Shown here: positions 18,452 to 27,484 of the stretch, in pieces | How positions within the stretch are numbered: the first letter of the stretch is position 1 | How the letters are laid out: the number at the start of each line of letters is the position of its first letter | DNA from: Allobranchiibius sp. CTAmp26 | GTDB lineage: Bacteria > Actinomycetota > Actinomycetes > Actinomycetales > Dermatophilaceae | NCBI RefSeq assembly: GCF_017565405.1 | Contig: NZ_JAGEKR010000010.1 | Coordinates: forward strand, 124,001 to 188,000 | Direction of reading: 5' to 3' | Length of the DNA: 64,000 nucleotides | The notes under the pieces: generated by a model | The model's input: only the letters and a program-made list of their open reading frames with translations | Database searches by the model: none | Told to the model about the DNA's origin: nothing | Translations under genes and position numbers: made by a program

Positions 18452-18513
18452 CGGTCTCGCCCTTCGTTGCCCATCACGAGCGCAGGGTAGTCCGGGCTAG
18501 CGTGGGCGCCGTC

Positions 18514-19143
18514 ATGGACATCGCCCTGCTGCTCACGGTCTTCGTCACGATCTTCCTCGTCGAACTGCCGGACAAGACCTTCATCGCCACCCTCGTCCTG
18601 GCGACCCGCTACCGCCCGCTGCACGTGTGGATCGGGGTGTGCGCGGCGTTCCTGATCCAGACGGTGATCGCCGTCGCGTTCGGTGGACTCATCGGCCGGC
18701 TGCCGCAGACACCCGTGCACATCGCCGTCGCGCTGCTCTTCCTGATCGCCGGCATCGTGCTCCTGGCCGGCGCGGCGAAGGCCGCGTCGGAGGAGGCGGA
18801 GACCGAGGCGGAGTTCTCCGAGAAGGCCGCAGCGGACGCCGTCGGCTTCCGCGCGATCAGCGCGAGCTTCCTGATCCTCTTCCTCGCCGAGTGGGGCGAC
18901 CTGTCGCAACTGGCGACCGCGGGGTTCGCCGCCCGTCGCGGCTACCCGCTGAGCGTCGGGGTCGGCGCCTTCGTGGCCCTGGCCCTGGTGTCCGGACTCG
19001 CCGCCGTGCTGGGCCGCGCACTGCTGCAACGCGTTTCGCTCGTGCTCATCCGGCGGCTGGGCGGCCTCGTGTGCCTGATCTTCGCGCTCACCCTGGTGCT
19101 CGACCTGGCCGGCGTCCCACTGCCGGGCTGGCTCCCCATTTGA
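18514..19143 (+). CDS. GDT1/TMEM165 (UPF0016) family transporter
   Basis: 209 aa with six membrane helices in two homologous halves. Each half carries the family motif: ELPDKT (residues about 17-22) and EWGDLS (about 128-133), which bind the transported cation, Mn2+ or Ca2+ in studied relatives. Probably exports Mn2+. ATG 18514 lies 10 nt after a TAGCGT box (18498-18503), consistent with a leaderless or near-leaderless mRNA. Confidence 0.9.
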   Translation: MDIALLLTVFVTIFLVELPDKTFIATLVLATRYRPLHVWIGVCAAFLIQTVIAVAFGGLIGRLPQTPVHIAVALLFLIAGIVLLAGAAKAASEEAETEAEFSEKAAADAVGFRAISASFLILFLAEWGDLSQLATAGFAARRGYPLSVGVGAFVALALVSGLAAVLGRALLQRVSLVLIRRLGGLVCLIFALTLVLDLAGVPLPGWLPI

Positions 19144-19162
19144 CCCGCCTGCACGGCGGGTC
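19142..19162. terminator. Hairpin between convergent GDT1 and DUF5926 genes
   Basis: Stem GACCCGCC/GGCGGGTC with a 5-nt loop, overlapping the GDT1 stop codon. Confidence 0.6.
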
Positions 19163-19164
19163 GC

Positions 19165-20037
19165 TCAGCGCAGGGTGAGCTGGCGGCTGGAGATGCCGGA
19201 GCGCGCACGGCGCTCCTCGACGGTGAGGGGTGTCTCGACGGCCACTGCGTCGTCGAAACGCGCGGCCAGCGCGCCGAAGGCGGCGTCGTACGACGTCGGT
19301 TCCGCTTCGGCATCGACCTCCCACACCGGCACGAGCAGTCCGTGCGCCCGGAACGCCCCGAGCAGCCGTCCCTCGTCCAGGCTGCTGGCACCGGCGGCGT
19401 GCAGACGTGCCAGTGCGTCGGTGGCCTTGTCCTCGTCGTGCGGCAGCACCCAGCGCACATAGGTGCGGGCACCGATCCGGCACCAGTAGGCGTGCTCGGT
19501 CGACGGCAGCGCCACCGTCGGCGTGATCGCCTCGTTGGCCCGCTCCAGGGACGCGGCGCCCTCGGCGTCGAGGTCCTGCCCCTCCACCCAGAAGTCGAAC
19601 CCGTCGTGCAGCTGCACCTCGAAGTCGGTGCTGGTCAGGAGGTCCTGCAGGCGCGGGCCGCCGGCCGTCGTACGCGGTGCCGATGTGAGCGGCTGACCCG
19701 GCTCGAGCGCGGCCGTCGCGAGCATGGTCTGTGCGGCGTCACGACTCGGGTCGCTGGACGTGCCGCCGGTCTGCAGGGCGACGAAGAGGGAGCCGTCGGC
19801 GCGGTGCAGGCCGGGCCAGGCGAGCGGGAGGACCGAGGCGACAGTCGCGTCACGCTGCACCCCATCGAGCGTGAAGGTCACCGACGCCGTCGCGGCCGGG
19901 ACGATCTCGCGCATCGCGACCCAGCCCGTCTCGCCGGGCAGCCCTTCGTACGGACGACGGACGAACGCCGGCGGCTGCTGCGTCGGATCGATCGGCTGGC
20001 GCTTGCGGTCGCCCTTGCGGCGGGAGGCTTTACCCAT
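19165..20037 (-). CDS. DUF5926 family protein
   Basis: 290 aa. It begins MGKASRRKGDRKR, a basic tail, then VRRPYEGLPGETGWVAMREIVPAATA, the conserved opening of actinobacterial DUF5926 proteins. No membrane segment or known active site is seen. Function unknown. TACAGT (minus strand, 20045-20050) lies 7 nt before the ATG, suggesting a leaderless mRNA. Confidence 0.8.
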   Translation of the reverse strand: MGKASRRKGDRKRQPIDPTQQPPAFVRRPYEGLPGETGWVAMREIVPAATASVTFTLDGVQRDATVASVLPLAWPGLHRADGSLFVALQTGGTSSDPSRDAAQTMLATAALEPGQPLTSAPRTTAGGPRLQDLLTSTDFEVQLHDGFDFWVEGQDLDAEGAASLERANEAITPTVALPSTEHAYWCRIGARTYVRWVLPHDEDKATDALARLHAAGASSLDEGRLLGAFRAHGLLVPVWEVDAEAEPTSYDAAFGALAARFDDAVAVETPLTVEERRARSGISSRQLTLR

Positions 20038-20080
20038 GGCGGGGACTGTAACGAGCCGGTGCCGTCGGCCGTCGGGCCGG

Positions 20081-20497
20081 TCAGACCCGTCGGCGGGAGG
20101 GACCGCCGAGGGCGGCCCATACGGTCACGCGGTCCTCTTCCTCGTTGACGCCCCATTCGTGGGCCACCGACCGGACGATCCGCAGTCCGCGGCCGCCCTG
20201 TGCCCAGACCGAGGGCCGGCGCGCCGCCGGAGCGGTCACTCCCCCTCCGTCGGTCACCTCGATCTCCACCCGGTCTCCGCGCACCCGCCAGTGCAACCGG
20301 ACGGTGTTGTCGTACAACGGTTTCCCGTGCAGGATCGCGTTCGTCACCAACTCGGAGGCAACGGTCTCGGCTTCACCGACGAGGGTCTCGGGCAGACCAC
20401 CATCGCCCAGACTCTCCACGAGGGCGTTGCGCGCGGCAGGCACCGAGTCGATGGTCCACGGCAGTCGGAGGGTCTGCACCCAGTGTTCGTCGCTCAC
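20081..20497 (-). CDS. RsbW-like ATP-binding protein (anti-sigma kinase family)
   Basis: 138 aa HATPase_c domain of the SpoIIAB/RsbW type. N box ELVTNAILHG (about 49-58), G1 box VTDGGG (about 80-85) and G2 box GGRGLRIV (about 101-108). Such proteins bind sigma factors or phosphorylate anti-sigma antagonists. A SigB/F-type sigma gene lies 1.1 kb away beyond the GDPD gene, so it may be its partner, but they are not in one operon. GTG at 20497 has AGGAGG about 8 nt upstream. Confidence 0.85.
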   Translation of the reverse strand: MSDEHWVQTLRLPWTIDSVPAARNALVESLGDGGLPETLVGEAETVASELVTNAILHGKPLYDNTVRLHWRVRGDRVEIEVTDGGGVTAPAARRPSVWAQGGRGLRIVRSVAHEWGVNEEEDRVTVWAALGGPSRRRV

Positions 20498-20543
20498 CGG
20501 TGTCCCCTCCTGTCCCCTGGCCGCCGCATCGGGCTCGATGATC

Positions 20544-21371
20544 TCACTGCAGGACACCAGTGGACCACGCGGCGTCAACGACCTCCCGCACCATCGCGGG
20601 CCGGTTGGTGATGATCGCGTCCACTCCGAGCTCCAGGCACAGGTGCACGTCCTGCAACTCATCGACCGTCCACACATGCACCTGGTGGCCGTAGCTGTGC
20701 TGTCGCTGAACGAAGGCCGGAATGCGGCGTACGACGGCGACCCGGGTGCCGACCATGTGCACGTTCGGCGGCAGCGCGTCCATGAAGCGCAGCGCCGTCG
20801 GCAACTCCGTCAGCTGCACCCGCTCCAGGTGCGGCGCGAGGCGCGCCATCCGCTGCACCGCCAGCGTGGAGAACGACATCAGCCGCACGTTGATCCGCCC
20901 GGGGCGCAGCAGCTCGAACTCGGCCAGCAGCGCCACCAGGGCACGCTCGACGTCACCGGAGTAACGCGTGGGGTGCTTGGTCTCGATGACCAGGTCCAGC
21001 TGCCGGTCGGCTCGCTGCACGGTGCGGATCAACTGTCGCAGGGTGAGGATCTGTGCCTTGTGCCGCAGCGGCATCTCGGCCTCGTCCAGGTGCGCGGCCT
21101 TCCAGCTGCCCCAGTCCAGCCCCTCGAGGGCGGCCAGCTCCAGCGCGGACACCACACCGGCACCGTCCGAGGTGCGGTCGACCCGTCGGTCGTGGACGCA
21201 CACCAGATGGCGATCCGCGGTGAGCCGTACGTCGCACTCGACGCCGTCCGCACCGTCACGGATCGCCCGTTTGTAGGCGCCGAGGGTGTGTTCGGGCTCG
21301 ATCCTGCTGGAGCCACGGTGCGCGATGACCAACGGAGGGCCACCACGCAGGGTCTGCGCCGGCGTTCGCAC
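20544..21371 (-). CDS. Glycerophosphodiester phosphodiesterase
   Basis: 275 aa from GTG 21371. Hydrolyses glycerophosphodiesters to glycerol 3-phosphate and an alcohol. Motifs: IAHRGSS (H18, R19), EPEHT, GVECDVRLTADRHLVCVHD (metal ligands and catalytic His), VIETKH, and WTVDE near the C-terminus. No signal peptide, so cytoplasmic. The start is uncertain; a CACGAT box 6 nt upstream favours 21371 over the in-frame ATG at 21500. Confidence 0.88.
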   Translation of the reverse strand: MRTPAQTLRGGPPLVIAHRGSSRIEPEHTLGAYKRAIRDGADGVECDVRLTADRHLVCVHDRRVDRTSDGAGVVSALELAALEGLDWGSWKAAHLDEAEMPLRHKAQILTLRQLIRTVQRADRQLDLVIETKHPTRYSGDVERALVALLAEFELLRPGRINVRLMSFSTLAVQRMARLAPHLERVQLTELPTALRFMDALPPNVHMVGTRVAVVRRIPAFVQRQHSYGHQVHVWTVDELQDVHLCLELGVDAIITNRPAMVREVVDAAWSTGVLQ

Positions 21372-21454
21372 GCCACCATCGTGCCTCAGGAGGACGCGCG
21401 TGGACAGCCGACTCGCCAGACGCACGAGGCTCTCACAGACGGCATCTCCATCAT

Positions 21455-21470
21455 CGGTGAGACGAATCAC
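21455..21470. promoter_or_regulatory. Possible CRP/GlxR-like site
   Basis: GGTGA-N6-TCACA, one mismatch from the consensus, in the gap between the GDPD gene (minus) and the sigma factor gene (plus). Weaker than the sites at 527 and 38663 because a single site of this length can occur by chance. Confidence 0.3.
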
Positions 21471-21637
21471 ACTGTCGAATATCGGGATTGGACCACTCAA
21501 TAGTGTCGAGTCCCGAAGTGCCTCCCGTGCGTCTCCGCGCCTCGATTTGTTCGGGGTGGGGGTGTGTGCTTTGCTCGAAATCGAGCCGGCTCAAACAGCG
21601 TGGTTGGCACTTTCTTCTCTCCTGCCGAAAGTGTCGC

Positions 21638-22447
21638 GTGAATGCATCCGTTGTCCATGCCGCCGACGATGTCGCCGACGATCGCGAGACCCTGACCAGG
21701 GCTCTGCTCGAACAGGCGCAGGAGACCACCGACGAGGTCGAGGCCGCGCGGCTTCGCTCCCAGGCTGTGGACCACAACTACGCGATGGCCTGCGGGATCT
21801 CCCGTCGCTACTCGGGGCGCGGCATCGAGTCGCAGGATCTGCAGCAGGTCGCACTGCTGGCGCTCGTCCTCGCCGTCCGCCGCTTCGTGCCGAGCGAGGG
21901 TCGCAGTTTCTCGGCGTACGCGATCCCGACCATCACGGGGGAGCTGAAGCGGCACTTCCGCGACCACGGGTGGGTGGTGCGCCCACCCCGAGGACTGCAC
22001 GAGACCTACCGGGAGGCGCAGACGACCTCCGAGGAGCTCGAGCAGGCCGGAGTGCACGCACCGGGCACAGCCGCCGTCGCCGCGCGGATGGGGGTGACGG
22101 TCGACGTGGTGCGCGCCGCTCGGGCCGTCGAGGGCTGTTTCCGTCCCGCGTCCCTCGACGCACCGGCGCGCGACCGGTCGGGAACGACGCTGGCCGACCG
22201 ACTCGACCTGAAGGCGGAGGACCAGACGGACGAGTTCGTGTCCTCGATCGCGCTCCGCCAGATCGTGCGTGCCCTCCCGGCCCGCGAACGGATGCTCGTT
22301 CGGTTGCGTTTCGAGTTGGATCTCACTCAACGCGAGATCGGTGACCATCTCGGTATCAGCCAGATGCAGGTGTCCAGACTGCTGACCGCCACCCTGTTGG
22401 GGCTCCGTTCGACTCTGGAAGCGCAGTCCGGCCAGCGCGCCGGGTAG
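21638..22447 (+). CDS. SigB/SigF-type sigma factor
   Basis: 269 aa sigma-70 group 3 factor. Region 2 includes LQQVALLALVLAVRRF and FSAYAIPTITGELKRHFRD; region 3 begins GWVVRPPRGLHE; region 4 has the HTH LTQREIGDHLGISQMQVSRLL. These direct general stress or development regulons in actinobacteria. The GTG at 21638 gives a normal family length; the open frame reaches back to 21488 but that part is Cys/Trp-rich and unlike the family. A GAF-ANTAR regulator follows 119 bp downstream. Confidence 0.88.
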   Translation: MNASVVHAADDVADDRETLTRALLEQAQETTDEVEAARLRSQAVDHNYAMACGISRRYSGRGIESQDLQQVALLALVLAVRRFVPSEGRSFSAYAIPTITGELKRHFRDHGWVVRPPRGLHETYREAQTTSEELEQAGVHAPGTAAVAARMGVTVDVVRAARAVEGCFRPASLDAPARDRSGTTLADRLDLKAEDQTDEFVSSIALRQIVRALPARERMLVRLRFELDLTQREIGDHLGISQMQVSRLLTATLLGLRSTLEAQSGQRAG

Positions 22448-22566
22448 GCGTCATGGTCCACCCGCGCGTTTGGCATACTCACCTCAGGTCAAGCAGCCGG
22501 CCGCTTCCCTTAGCGGATCGCGGCATGGCCCAGGCGCATGTCTCCGCTCATTGCAAGGAGACCCTG

Positions 22567-23346
22567 ATGTTGCCTGACCTCGAGCGGCAGCTCGTGGCAT
22601 ACGCCGACGCCGCCCGCGACCTGCATGAAGTGCCCTCCGGACAGAGCCATCAGCGGAGTGTGGAGTTGGCCACGCGACTGGTGCCCGGGTGCGTCGACGC
22701 CGGAATCCAGCGTTTGCACCGTCGCGCCGCCGAGACGCTCGCAGCCACCTCCGGGCTCTGCCAGCAGGCCGACCTGCGGGCACGTGACCTGGCGCGTGGG
22801 CCAGGCCTGGATGCCTTCGGCGCGGACGAAGCAGTGGTCAGTGCCGATCTGCGGGCGGAGACTCGCTGGCAGGGGTGGTCTTCGTACGTGGCGGAGGAAC
22901 TGGGCTTCGTCGCCGTCGTCTCCGTGCCGCTGCGGTCCGCCGAGCACTCGTTCGGTGCGCTCACGCTGTACTTCGCAGAACTCATCGCGAACCCCGATCA
23001 GATCGTCGCCCGCACGGAGGCGCTCGCGATCCACGTCGTACTCGCGCTGGCGTGCAACAACACGATCGAGCACCAGACCGTGGCCCTGGAGAACCGCACG
23101 ATCATCGGTCAGGCCCAGGGCGTCCTCATGACCCACCTGGGGATGACTCCCGATGCGGCCTTCGAATATCTGCAGCGCCTGTCCCAGAACGGGAATCGCA
23201 AGCTCGCCGTCGTCGCGGCCGAGATCGTGAACAGCATGGGTCGCAAAGACGCCACCGCTGGATTCACCGACGGACACATGCAGACGCCCCTAGGTGGCAG
23301 GACCACTGTGATCCACCCACCTGCGGCCGAAGGCCACCAGGGCTGA
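22567..23346 (+). CDS. GAF-ANTAR RNA-binding antiterminator
   Basis: 259 aa. GAF sensor domain about residues 20-165, then an ANTAR domain (about 180-235) with the pattern RTIIGQAQGVLMTHLGMTPDAAFEYLQRLSQ. ANTAR domains bind paired hairpins in nascent RNA and prevent termination. AAGGAG lies before ATG 22567. Placed after a stress sigma factor, as is common in actinobacteria. Its RNA targets cannot be told from this window. Confidence 0.9.
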   Translation: MLPDLERQLVAYADAARDLHEVPSGQSHQRSVELATRLVPGCVDAGIQRLHRRAAETLAATSGLCQQADLRARDLARGPGLDAFGADEAVVSADLRAETRWQGWSSYVAEELGFVAVVSVPLRSAEHSFGALTLYFAELIANPDQIVARTEALAIHVVLALACNNTIEHQTVALENRTIIGQAQGVLMTHLGMTPDAAFEYLQRLSQNGNRKLAVVAAEIVNSMGRKDATAGFTDGHMQTPLGGRTTVIHPPAAEGHQG

Positions 23347-23349
23347 GCG

Positions 23350-23373
23350 GGCCGGCGGGACGTCCCGCCGGCC
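23350..23373. terminator. Perfect 24-bp palindrome between the ANTAR gene and murE
   Basis: Two 12-bp arms (23350-23361 and 23362-23373) form a GC-only stem between convergent genes; it probably terminates in both directions. Confidence 0.7.
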
Positions 23374-23376
23374 GCG

Positions 23377-24855
23377 TCACGTGAGCGGCGCCGCGTCCTG
23401 ACCGAGCGGGACGAGCAGTTCGCCCACCACCGTCGCGTCGTGGAAGTCGACATCACCGGTCGGCAGGTGCTGCACCCGCTCGTGCCCCTTGCCCGCCACG
23501 ACGACCACGTCGCCCGGCCGGGCCAGCCGCAGCGCGGCGGCGATCGCCGTCCGCCGATCCAGCTCGATCGTCGTCCGGGAGGAGTCCGCGCCGTCCAGGA
23601 CCTGCTGCGCGATCTGGGACGGTGACTCGGTGTACGCGTCGTCGGTCGTGACGATGCCGACGTCGGCGAGCTGGGAGGCGACCTCGCCCATCAGGGGGCG
23701 CTTGGCCCTGTCCCGATCCCCCGCCGCGCCGTAGACGCAGATCAACCTGCCACCCGCGGCGTCCGCGACGGTGCGCGCCACCTGCAGCACCTCCCGCAGC
23801 CCCACGTCGGTGTGCGCGTAGTCGACGATGACCTCGAAGCCCAAGTCGACGGCGGCCGGGATCCGTTCGAATCTGCCTGGCACCTGACGCATCTCGCGGA
23901 TCGCGCGCACGAGCGTGCCGACGTCCATCCCCGTCTCGAGCGCGATCGCGGCGGCCCCGGCCACGTTGTGCACGTTGTAGTCGCCGAGCAGCGGCGTGGT
24001 GAGGGTGAGGTGCGCGCCGCCCGGTCGACGCAGCCGGAAGACGGTGTGCAGCCCGTCCACGTGCTGATCCTCGATCCGGTAGTCCGCCTGGGCCGAGGTG
24101 CCGAAGAGCAGGGTGCCGGGGATGTCCTGGGCCAGCCGCGCGCCGTACTCGTCGTCGCCGTTGGCGAGCTTGGGCCCCGCAGTCCACTCGAAGAGGGTCC
24201 GCTTGACCCGGTAGTACGACTCCATGTCACCGTGCAGGTCGAGGTGGTCACGGGTCAGGTTGGTGAAGAGCGCTGCGGCGTAACGGGTCCCGTCGACCCG
24301 GTGCAGATGGATGCCGTGCGAGCTGGTCTCCAGCACGACCTGGGTGACTCCGCTGTCGCGCATCCGTGCGAGGTTGCCCTGCACGACGGGCGCCTCCCCC
24401 GTGGTGCGCACTGCCGCTTCCCGGTGGGTGCCGACCACGATCTCGGCCGTGGTCAGCAGACCGGTGGCCCGCTCGCCGTACGCCGCCGAGAGGATCGAGT
24501 GCAGCACGTAGGAGCTGGTGGTCTTTCCGTTGGTGCCGGTGATGCCGTAGACGGTGAGATCGCGCGACGGGTGGCCGGCGAGTTCGGTGGCGAGCGCCGC
24601 GAGCGCGATCCGCGCGTCCGGCACGACCGCGGTCGGGACTCCGGCGATGTCCCGTTCGGCGACGACGAGCACGGCGCCGGCGTCGACGGCCTGCTGCGCG
24701 TAGTCCGCACCGTCACTGGTGAAGCCCTTGATCGCGACGTACGCCGTGCCGGGAGCGACTGCGCGGGAGTCGTTCGTGACCGCCTGCACCGGCCCCGTCA
24801 GCTGCGGCACCGCCGCTGCGAGCAGGTGCGATATCTCGGTGCTGTCCAGGCTCAC
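23377..24855 (-). CDS. murE: MurE-type UDP-MurNAc-tripeptide ligase
   Basis: 492 aa, full-length Mur ligase: ATP loop GITGTNGKTTS (104-114), substrate region TTGEAPV, VDYAHTD (344-350), GAAGDRDRAKRP (376-387) and AGKGHE (454-459). It adds the third residue to UDP-MurNAc-Ala-Glu in the cytosol. The position of the DNPR motif that reads meso-DAP holds D405-D406-A407-Y408, so the amino acid is probably not DAP: Lys, Orn or another. It stands alone, outside any division/cell-wall cluster, and could be a paralogue. GTG start; TAGAGT lies 6 nt upstream (leaderless). Confidence 0.85.
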   Translation of the reverse strand: MSLDSTEISHLLAAAVPQLTGPVQAVTNDSRAVAPGTAYVAIKGFTSDGADYAQQAVDAGAVLVVAERDIAGVPTAVVPDARIALAALATELAGHPSRDLTVYGITGTNGKTTSSYVLHSILSAAYGERATGLLTTAEIVVGTHREAAVRTTGEAPVVQGNLARMRDSGVTQVVLETSSHGIHLHRVDGTRYAAALFTNLTRDHLDLHGDMESYYRVKRTLFEWTAGPKLANGDDEYGARLAQDIPGTLLFGTSAQADYRIEDQHVDGLHTVFRLRRPGGAHLTLTTPLLGDYNVHNVAGAAAIALETGMDVGTLVRAIREMRQVPGRFERIPAAVDLGFEVIVDYAHTDVGLREVLQVARTVADAAGGRLICVYGAAGDRDRAKRPLMGEVASQLADVGIVTTDDAYTESPSQIAQQVLDGADSSRTTIELDRRTAIAAALRLARPGDVVVVAGKGHERVQHLPTGDVDFHDATVVGELLVPLGQDAAPLT

Positions 24856-24962
24856 CGGTGGACTCTAACAAGCCGTCGAGGGCTGGTGGATTCCGTTGTC
24901 TCGGTGATTCTCGGGCGGACGCTAGAGACCCTGAGACGGGTGTATCGACGAGCCGGGAACGA

Positions 24963-25544
24963 TCAGCCCGCGCGCCGGCGCCCGATGCTCAGCAGCACCC
25001 GCTCACGCGCACCCGGCGTCTCGTGGGCCGTCAACTCGCGCAACCCCGGCGCCAACGCGCGGATCTCGCCTTCGAGGCGCTCGTGCAACGTGATGCCGGC
25101 AGCCGGGCAGTGCGAGCACGTGCCGCTCAACCGAAGCTCCACCCGCCCGTCGTGGGCAGCCACCAGCTCGGCGCGGCCGCCGTGCGAGCGGATGTAATCG
25201 CCCGCGGCACCGGCCAGCACCTCGTGGACGGCGGCGCGCAGTTCGTCGTCGGGGCTGACCTCGCGCTGCGCACGCCACCGCGCCGGCTCGAGCAGCGCGT
25301 CAGCGAGCGCGGCACCGACGGGGGCGCCGTACTCACGCCAGGCGAGTCCGTCGGCCAGGGTGATGTCGATGCCGGTCGCACGGACGACCACCGGGCGCAG
25401 GATGCCGCGGTCCAGCAGGTCACCGAAACCACCCGGCGCTGCGACGACCTCACCGAGCACCTGCAGGGTGCCGGAGGGCACCACCCAGTGCACGACCTGA
25501 GGGTCGGCGGTGGCTTCGGCGTGCAGCGGGACGGCAGCGGTCAC
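24963..25544 (-). CDS. Nfu/NifU-like iron-sulfur scaffold linked to FeoAB
   Basis: 193 aa. The N-terminal part (about 15-85) resembles the Nfu N-domain; the C-terminal part (about 105-175) is a NifU C-domain with IRSHGGRAELV and the cluster-binding CxxC in SGTCSHCPAAG. It would assemble or carry [4Fe-4S] clusters in the cytosol. Its GTG overlaps the feoB stop by GTGA, so it is translationally coupled to the Fe2+ importer; it may pass imported iron into clusters or sense it (inference). Last gene of feoA-feoB-nfu. Confidence 0.88.
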   Translation of the reverse strand: MTAAVPLHAEATADPQVVHWVVPSGTLQVLGEVVAAPGGFGDLLDRGILRPVVVRATGIDITLADGLAWREYGAPVGAALADALLEPARWRAQREVSPDDELRAAVHEVLAGAAGDYIRSHGGRAELVAAHDGRVELRLSGTCSHCPAAGITLHERLEGEIRALAPGLRELTAHETPGARERVLLSIGRRRAG

Positions 25545-27484
25545 ACCAGCCACCCCACGACGGCGTGGGCGAGGAACGCCGCGCCCCACGCGAGCACGAA
25601 CATGTAGCCGAACGCGATGCCCGGCCACTTCCACCCGCCGGTCTCGCGGCGCATCATCCCGATCGTGGACATGCACTGCAGCGCGTACATGAAGAACGCC
25701 AGCAGTGCCGCGATGGTGCCGGCGGTGAAGAGCCGCTGACCCTGGTGCGGACCGTCCTGGAAGGTCATGGCCTTGAGGGCGTCCCGCGGATGGTCGGGGT
25801 TGTCCGCCGCGGCGACCTGACCGAGGGTCGACACGAAGGTCTCCCGCGCGGACAGCGAGGCGAGCACCCCGATGTTGATGCGCCAGTCGAAGCCCAACGG
25901 AGCGAAGACCGGTTCGACGGCCTTGCCGAGATGGGAGGCGAGGCTGTGGTCGAGCACGTACGACGAGGACGCGGTCTTGTCGGCCGGGTTCACTCCCGCG
26001 CTGCGCAGCTCGCCGGCGCCGCGTCCCGGAAGGTTGAGTAGCGCCCACATCACGATGGTGACGACCAGGATGATCCGGCCGACCTTGGACAGGAACCCCT
26101 TGCAGGAGTCCCAGACGGCGACCAGCACGCTGCGCGCCCGCGGCAGCTTGTACGTCGGCATCTCCATGTAGAACGGGAGCACCGGGCCGTGCTTGCCGGT
26201 GATCCGCTTGAAGAACCACGCGGTGGCCATCGCGGAGACCGCGCCGCCGGCGTACAGCAGGAACATCACTGTGCCCTGCGCGCCGACCGGTCCGATGCTC
26301 GCCGACGACGGCACGAGCAGCCCCACCAGCAGGATGTAGACCGGAAGCCGCGCCGAACAGGTCATGAGCGGCGCGCCCATCATCGTCGCGAGCCGGTCCT
26401 TGGCCGACGGCAGCGAGCGGGTGGCCATGATCCCCGGGATCGCGCACGCCATCGACGACAGCAGCGCCACGAACGCGCGCCCCTCGAGCCCCGCTCGGGC
26501 CATCAGCCGGTCCATCAGGAATGCGGCGCGGGACAGGTAGCCGCTGCCCTCCAGCAGCGAGATGAGCAGGAAGAGCAACGCGATCTGCGGCAGGAAGACG
26601 AGCACACCGCCCACCCCGCCGATGATCGCCTGGGACAGGAAGCTGGCGACCCACTGGTTGCCGACGTGGTCGGTGACCAGCACCCCCAGATTGTCGAACG
26701 CGTGCTGGACGGCATTCTGCAGCGGCGCCGCCACCGTGAAGATGATCTGGAAGAACGCGAACATCGTCGCCAGGAAGATCAACGATCCCCACACCGGGTG
26801 CAGCAGCACCTTGTCGATCCGTTCGGTGCGCGCGTCGACGTCCGGGCTGCGGTACGCCGCGCTGTCCAGCACCGAGCTGACCCAGGCCCGCGCCGCCTCA
26901 CCCTCGGCGGGCGGCGGGAAGATCGGTCGCGGCCACGCGTCGACGTCGGCGAGCGCGTCCTTCAGCCCGGCCAGGTCGTCGCGCGAACCGCTGGTGACCG
27001 GTACGACGCGGACCCCGACGGCCCGCTCGAACCGCGCCACGTCCAGGCTGCCGCCGCGCCGGGCCAGTTCGTCCTGGAAGGTCACCACCACGCAGGTCGG
27101 CAGGCCGCGTGCGAGTACCTGCGCGAGCAGGCCGAGCGAGCGGCGCAGCGTGGTCGCATCGAGCAGCATGAGCACGGCGTCCGGCGTCTGCAGAGAGCCG
27201 GAGTCGGCGTCGAGCACCTCGTGCACGACCTGCTCGTCGGGACTGATCGGGTCGAGGCTGTAGGTGCCGGGCAGGTCCTCCACGACGACGTCGTGGTCGC
27301 CCGCCCGAGCGATCCCTTCGTAGCGCGCGACCGTGACGCCCGGGTAGTTGCCGGTCTTGACCCGCAGGCCCGTCAACGCGTTGAAGAGCGTGCTCTTGCC
27401 GCAGTTGGGGCTGCCGACGAGCGCGACATGCAGCCCTGTGGCGACCGACGTCGCCGTGGACCCCGCGCCGTGGTGCCCGCTCAC
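25541..27484 (-). CDS. feoB: Ferrous iron transporter FeoB
   Basis: 647 aa. Cytosolic G domain: G1 GSPNCGKST (24-32), G2 GNYPGVTV, G3 DLPGTYSL (70-77). The G4 NxxD motif is T135-F-Q-D138, so its Asn is missing, which should weaken guanine specificity. Membrane part has two Gate repeats; the first includes SSMACAIPGIMATRSL with the key Cys, the second SARETFVSTLGQ. Imports Fe2+ across the inner membrane. GTG start overlaps feoA by GTGA, and the nfu gene overlaps its end in the same way. Confidence 0.95.
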   Translation of the reverse strand: MSGHHGAGSTATSVATGLHVALVGSPNCGKSTLFNALTGLRVKTGNYPGVTVARYEGIARAGDHDVVVEDLPGTYSLDPISPDEQVVHEVLDADSGSLQTPDAVLMLLDATTLRRSLGLLAQVLARGLPTCVVVTFQDELARRGGSLDVARFERAVGVRVVPVTSGSRDDLAGLKDALADVDAWPRPIFPPPAEGEAARAWVSSVLDSAAYRSPDVDARTERIDKVLLHPVWGSLIFLATMFAFFQIIFTVAAPLQNAVQHAFDNLGVLVTDHVGNQWVASFLSQAIIGGVGGVLVFLPQIALLFLLISLLEGSGYLSRAAFLMDRLMARAGLEGRAFVALLSSMACAIPGIMATRSLPSAKDRLATMMGAPLMTCSARLPVYILLVGLLVPSSASIGPVGAQGTVMFLLYAGGAVSAMATAWFFKRITGKHGPVLPFYMEMPTYKLPRARSVLVAVWDSCKGFLSKVGRIILVVTIVMWALLNLPGRGAGELRSAGVNPADKTASSSYVLDHSLASHLGKAVEPVFAPLGFDWRINIGVLASLSARETFVSTLGQVAAADNPDHPRDALKAMTFQDGPHQGQRLFTAGTIAALLAFFMYALQCMSTIGMMRRETGGWKWPGIAFGYMFVLAWGAAFLAHAVVGWLV

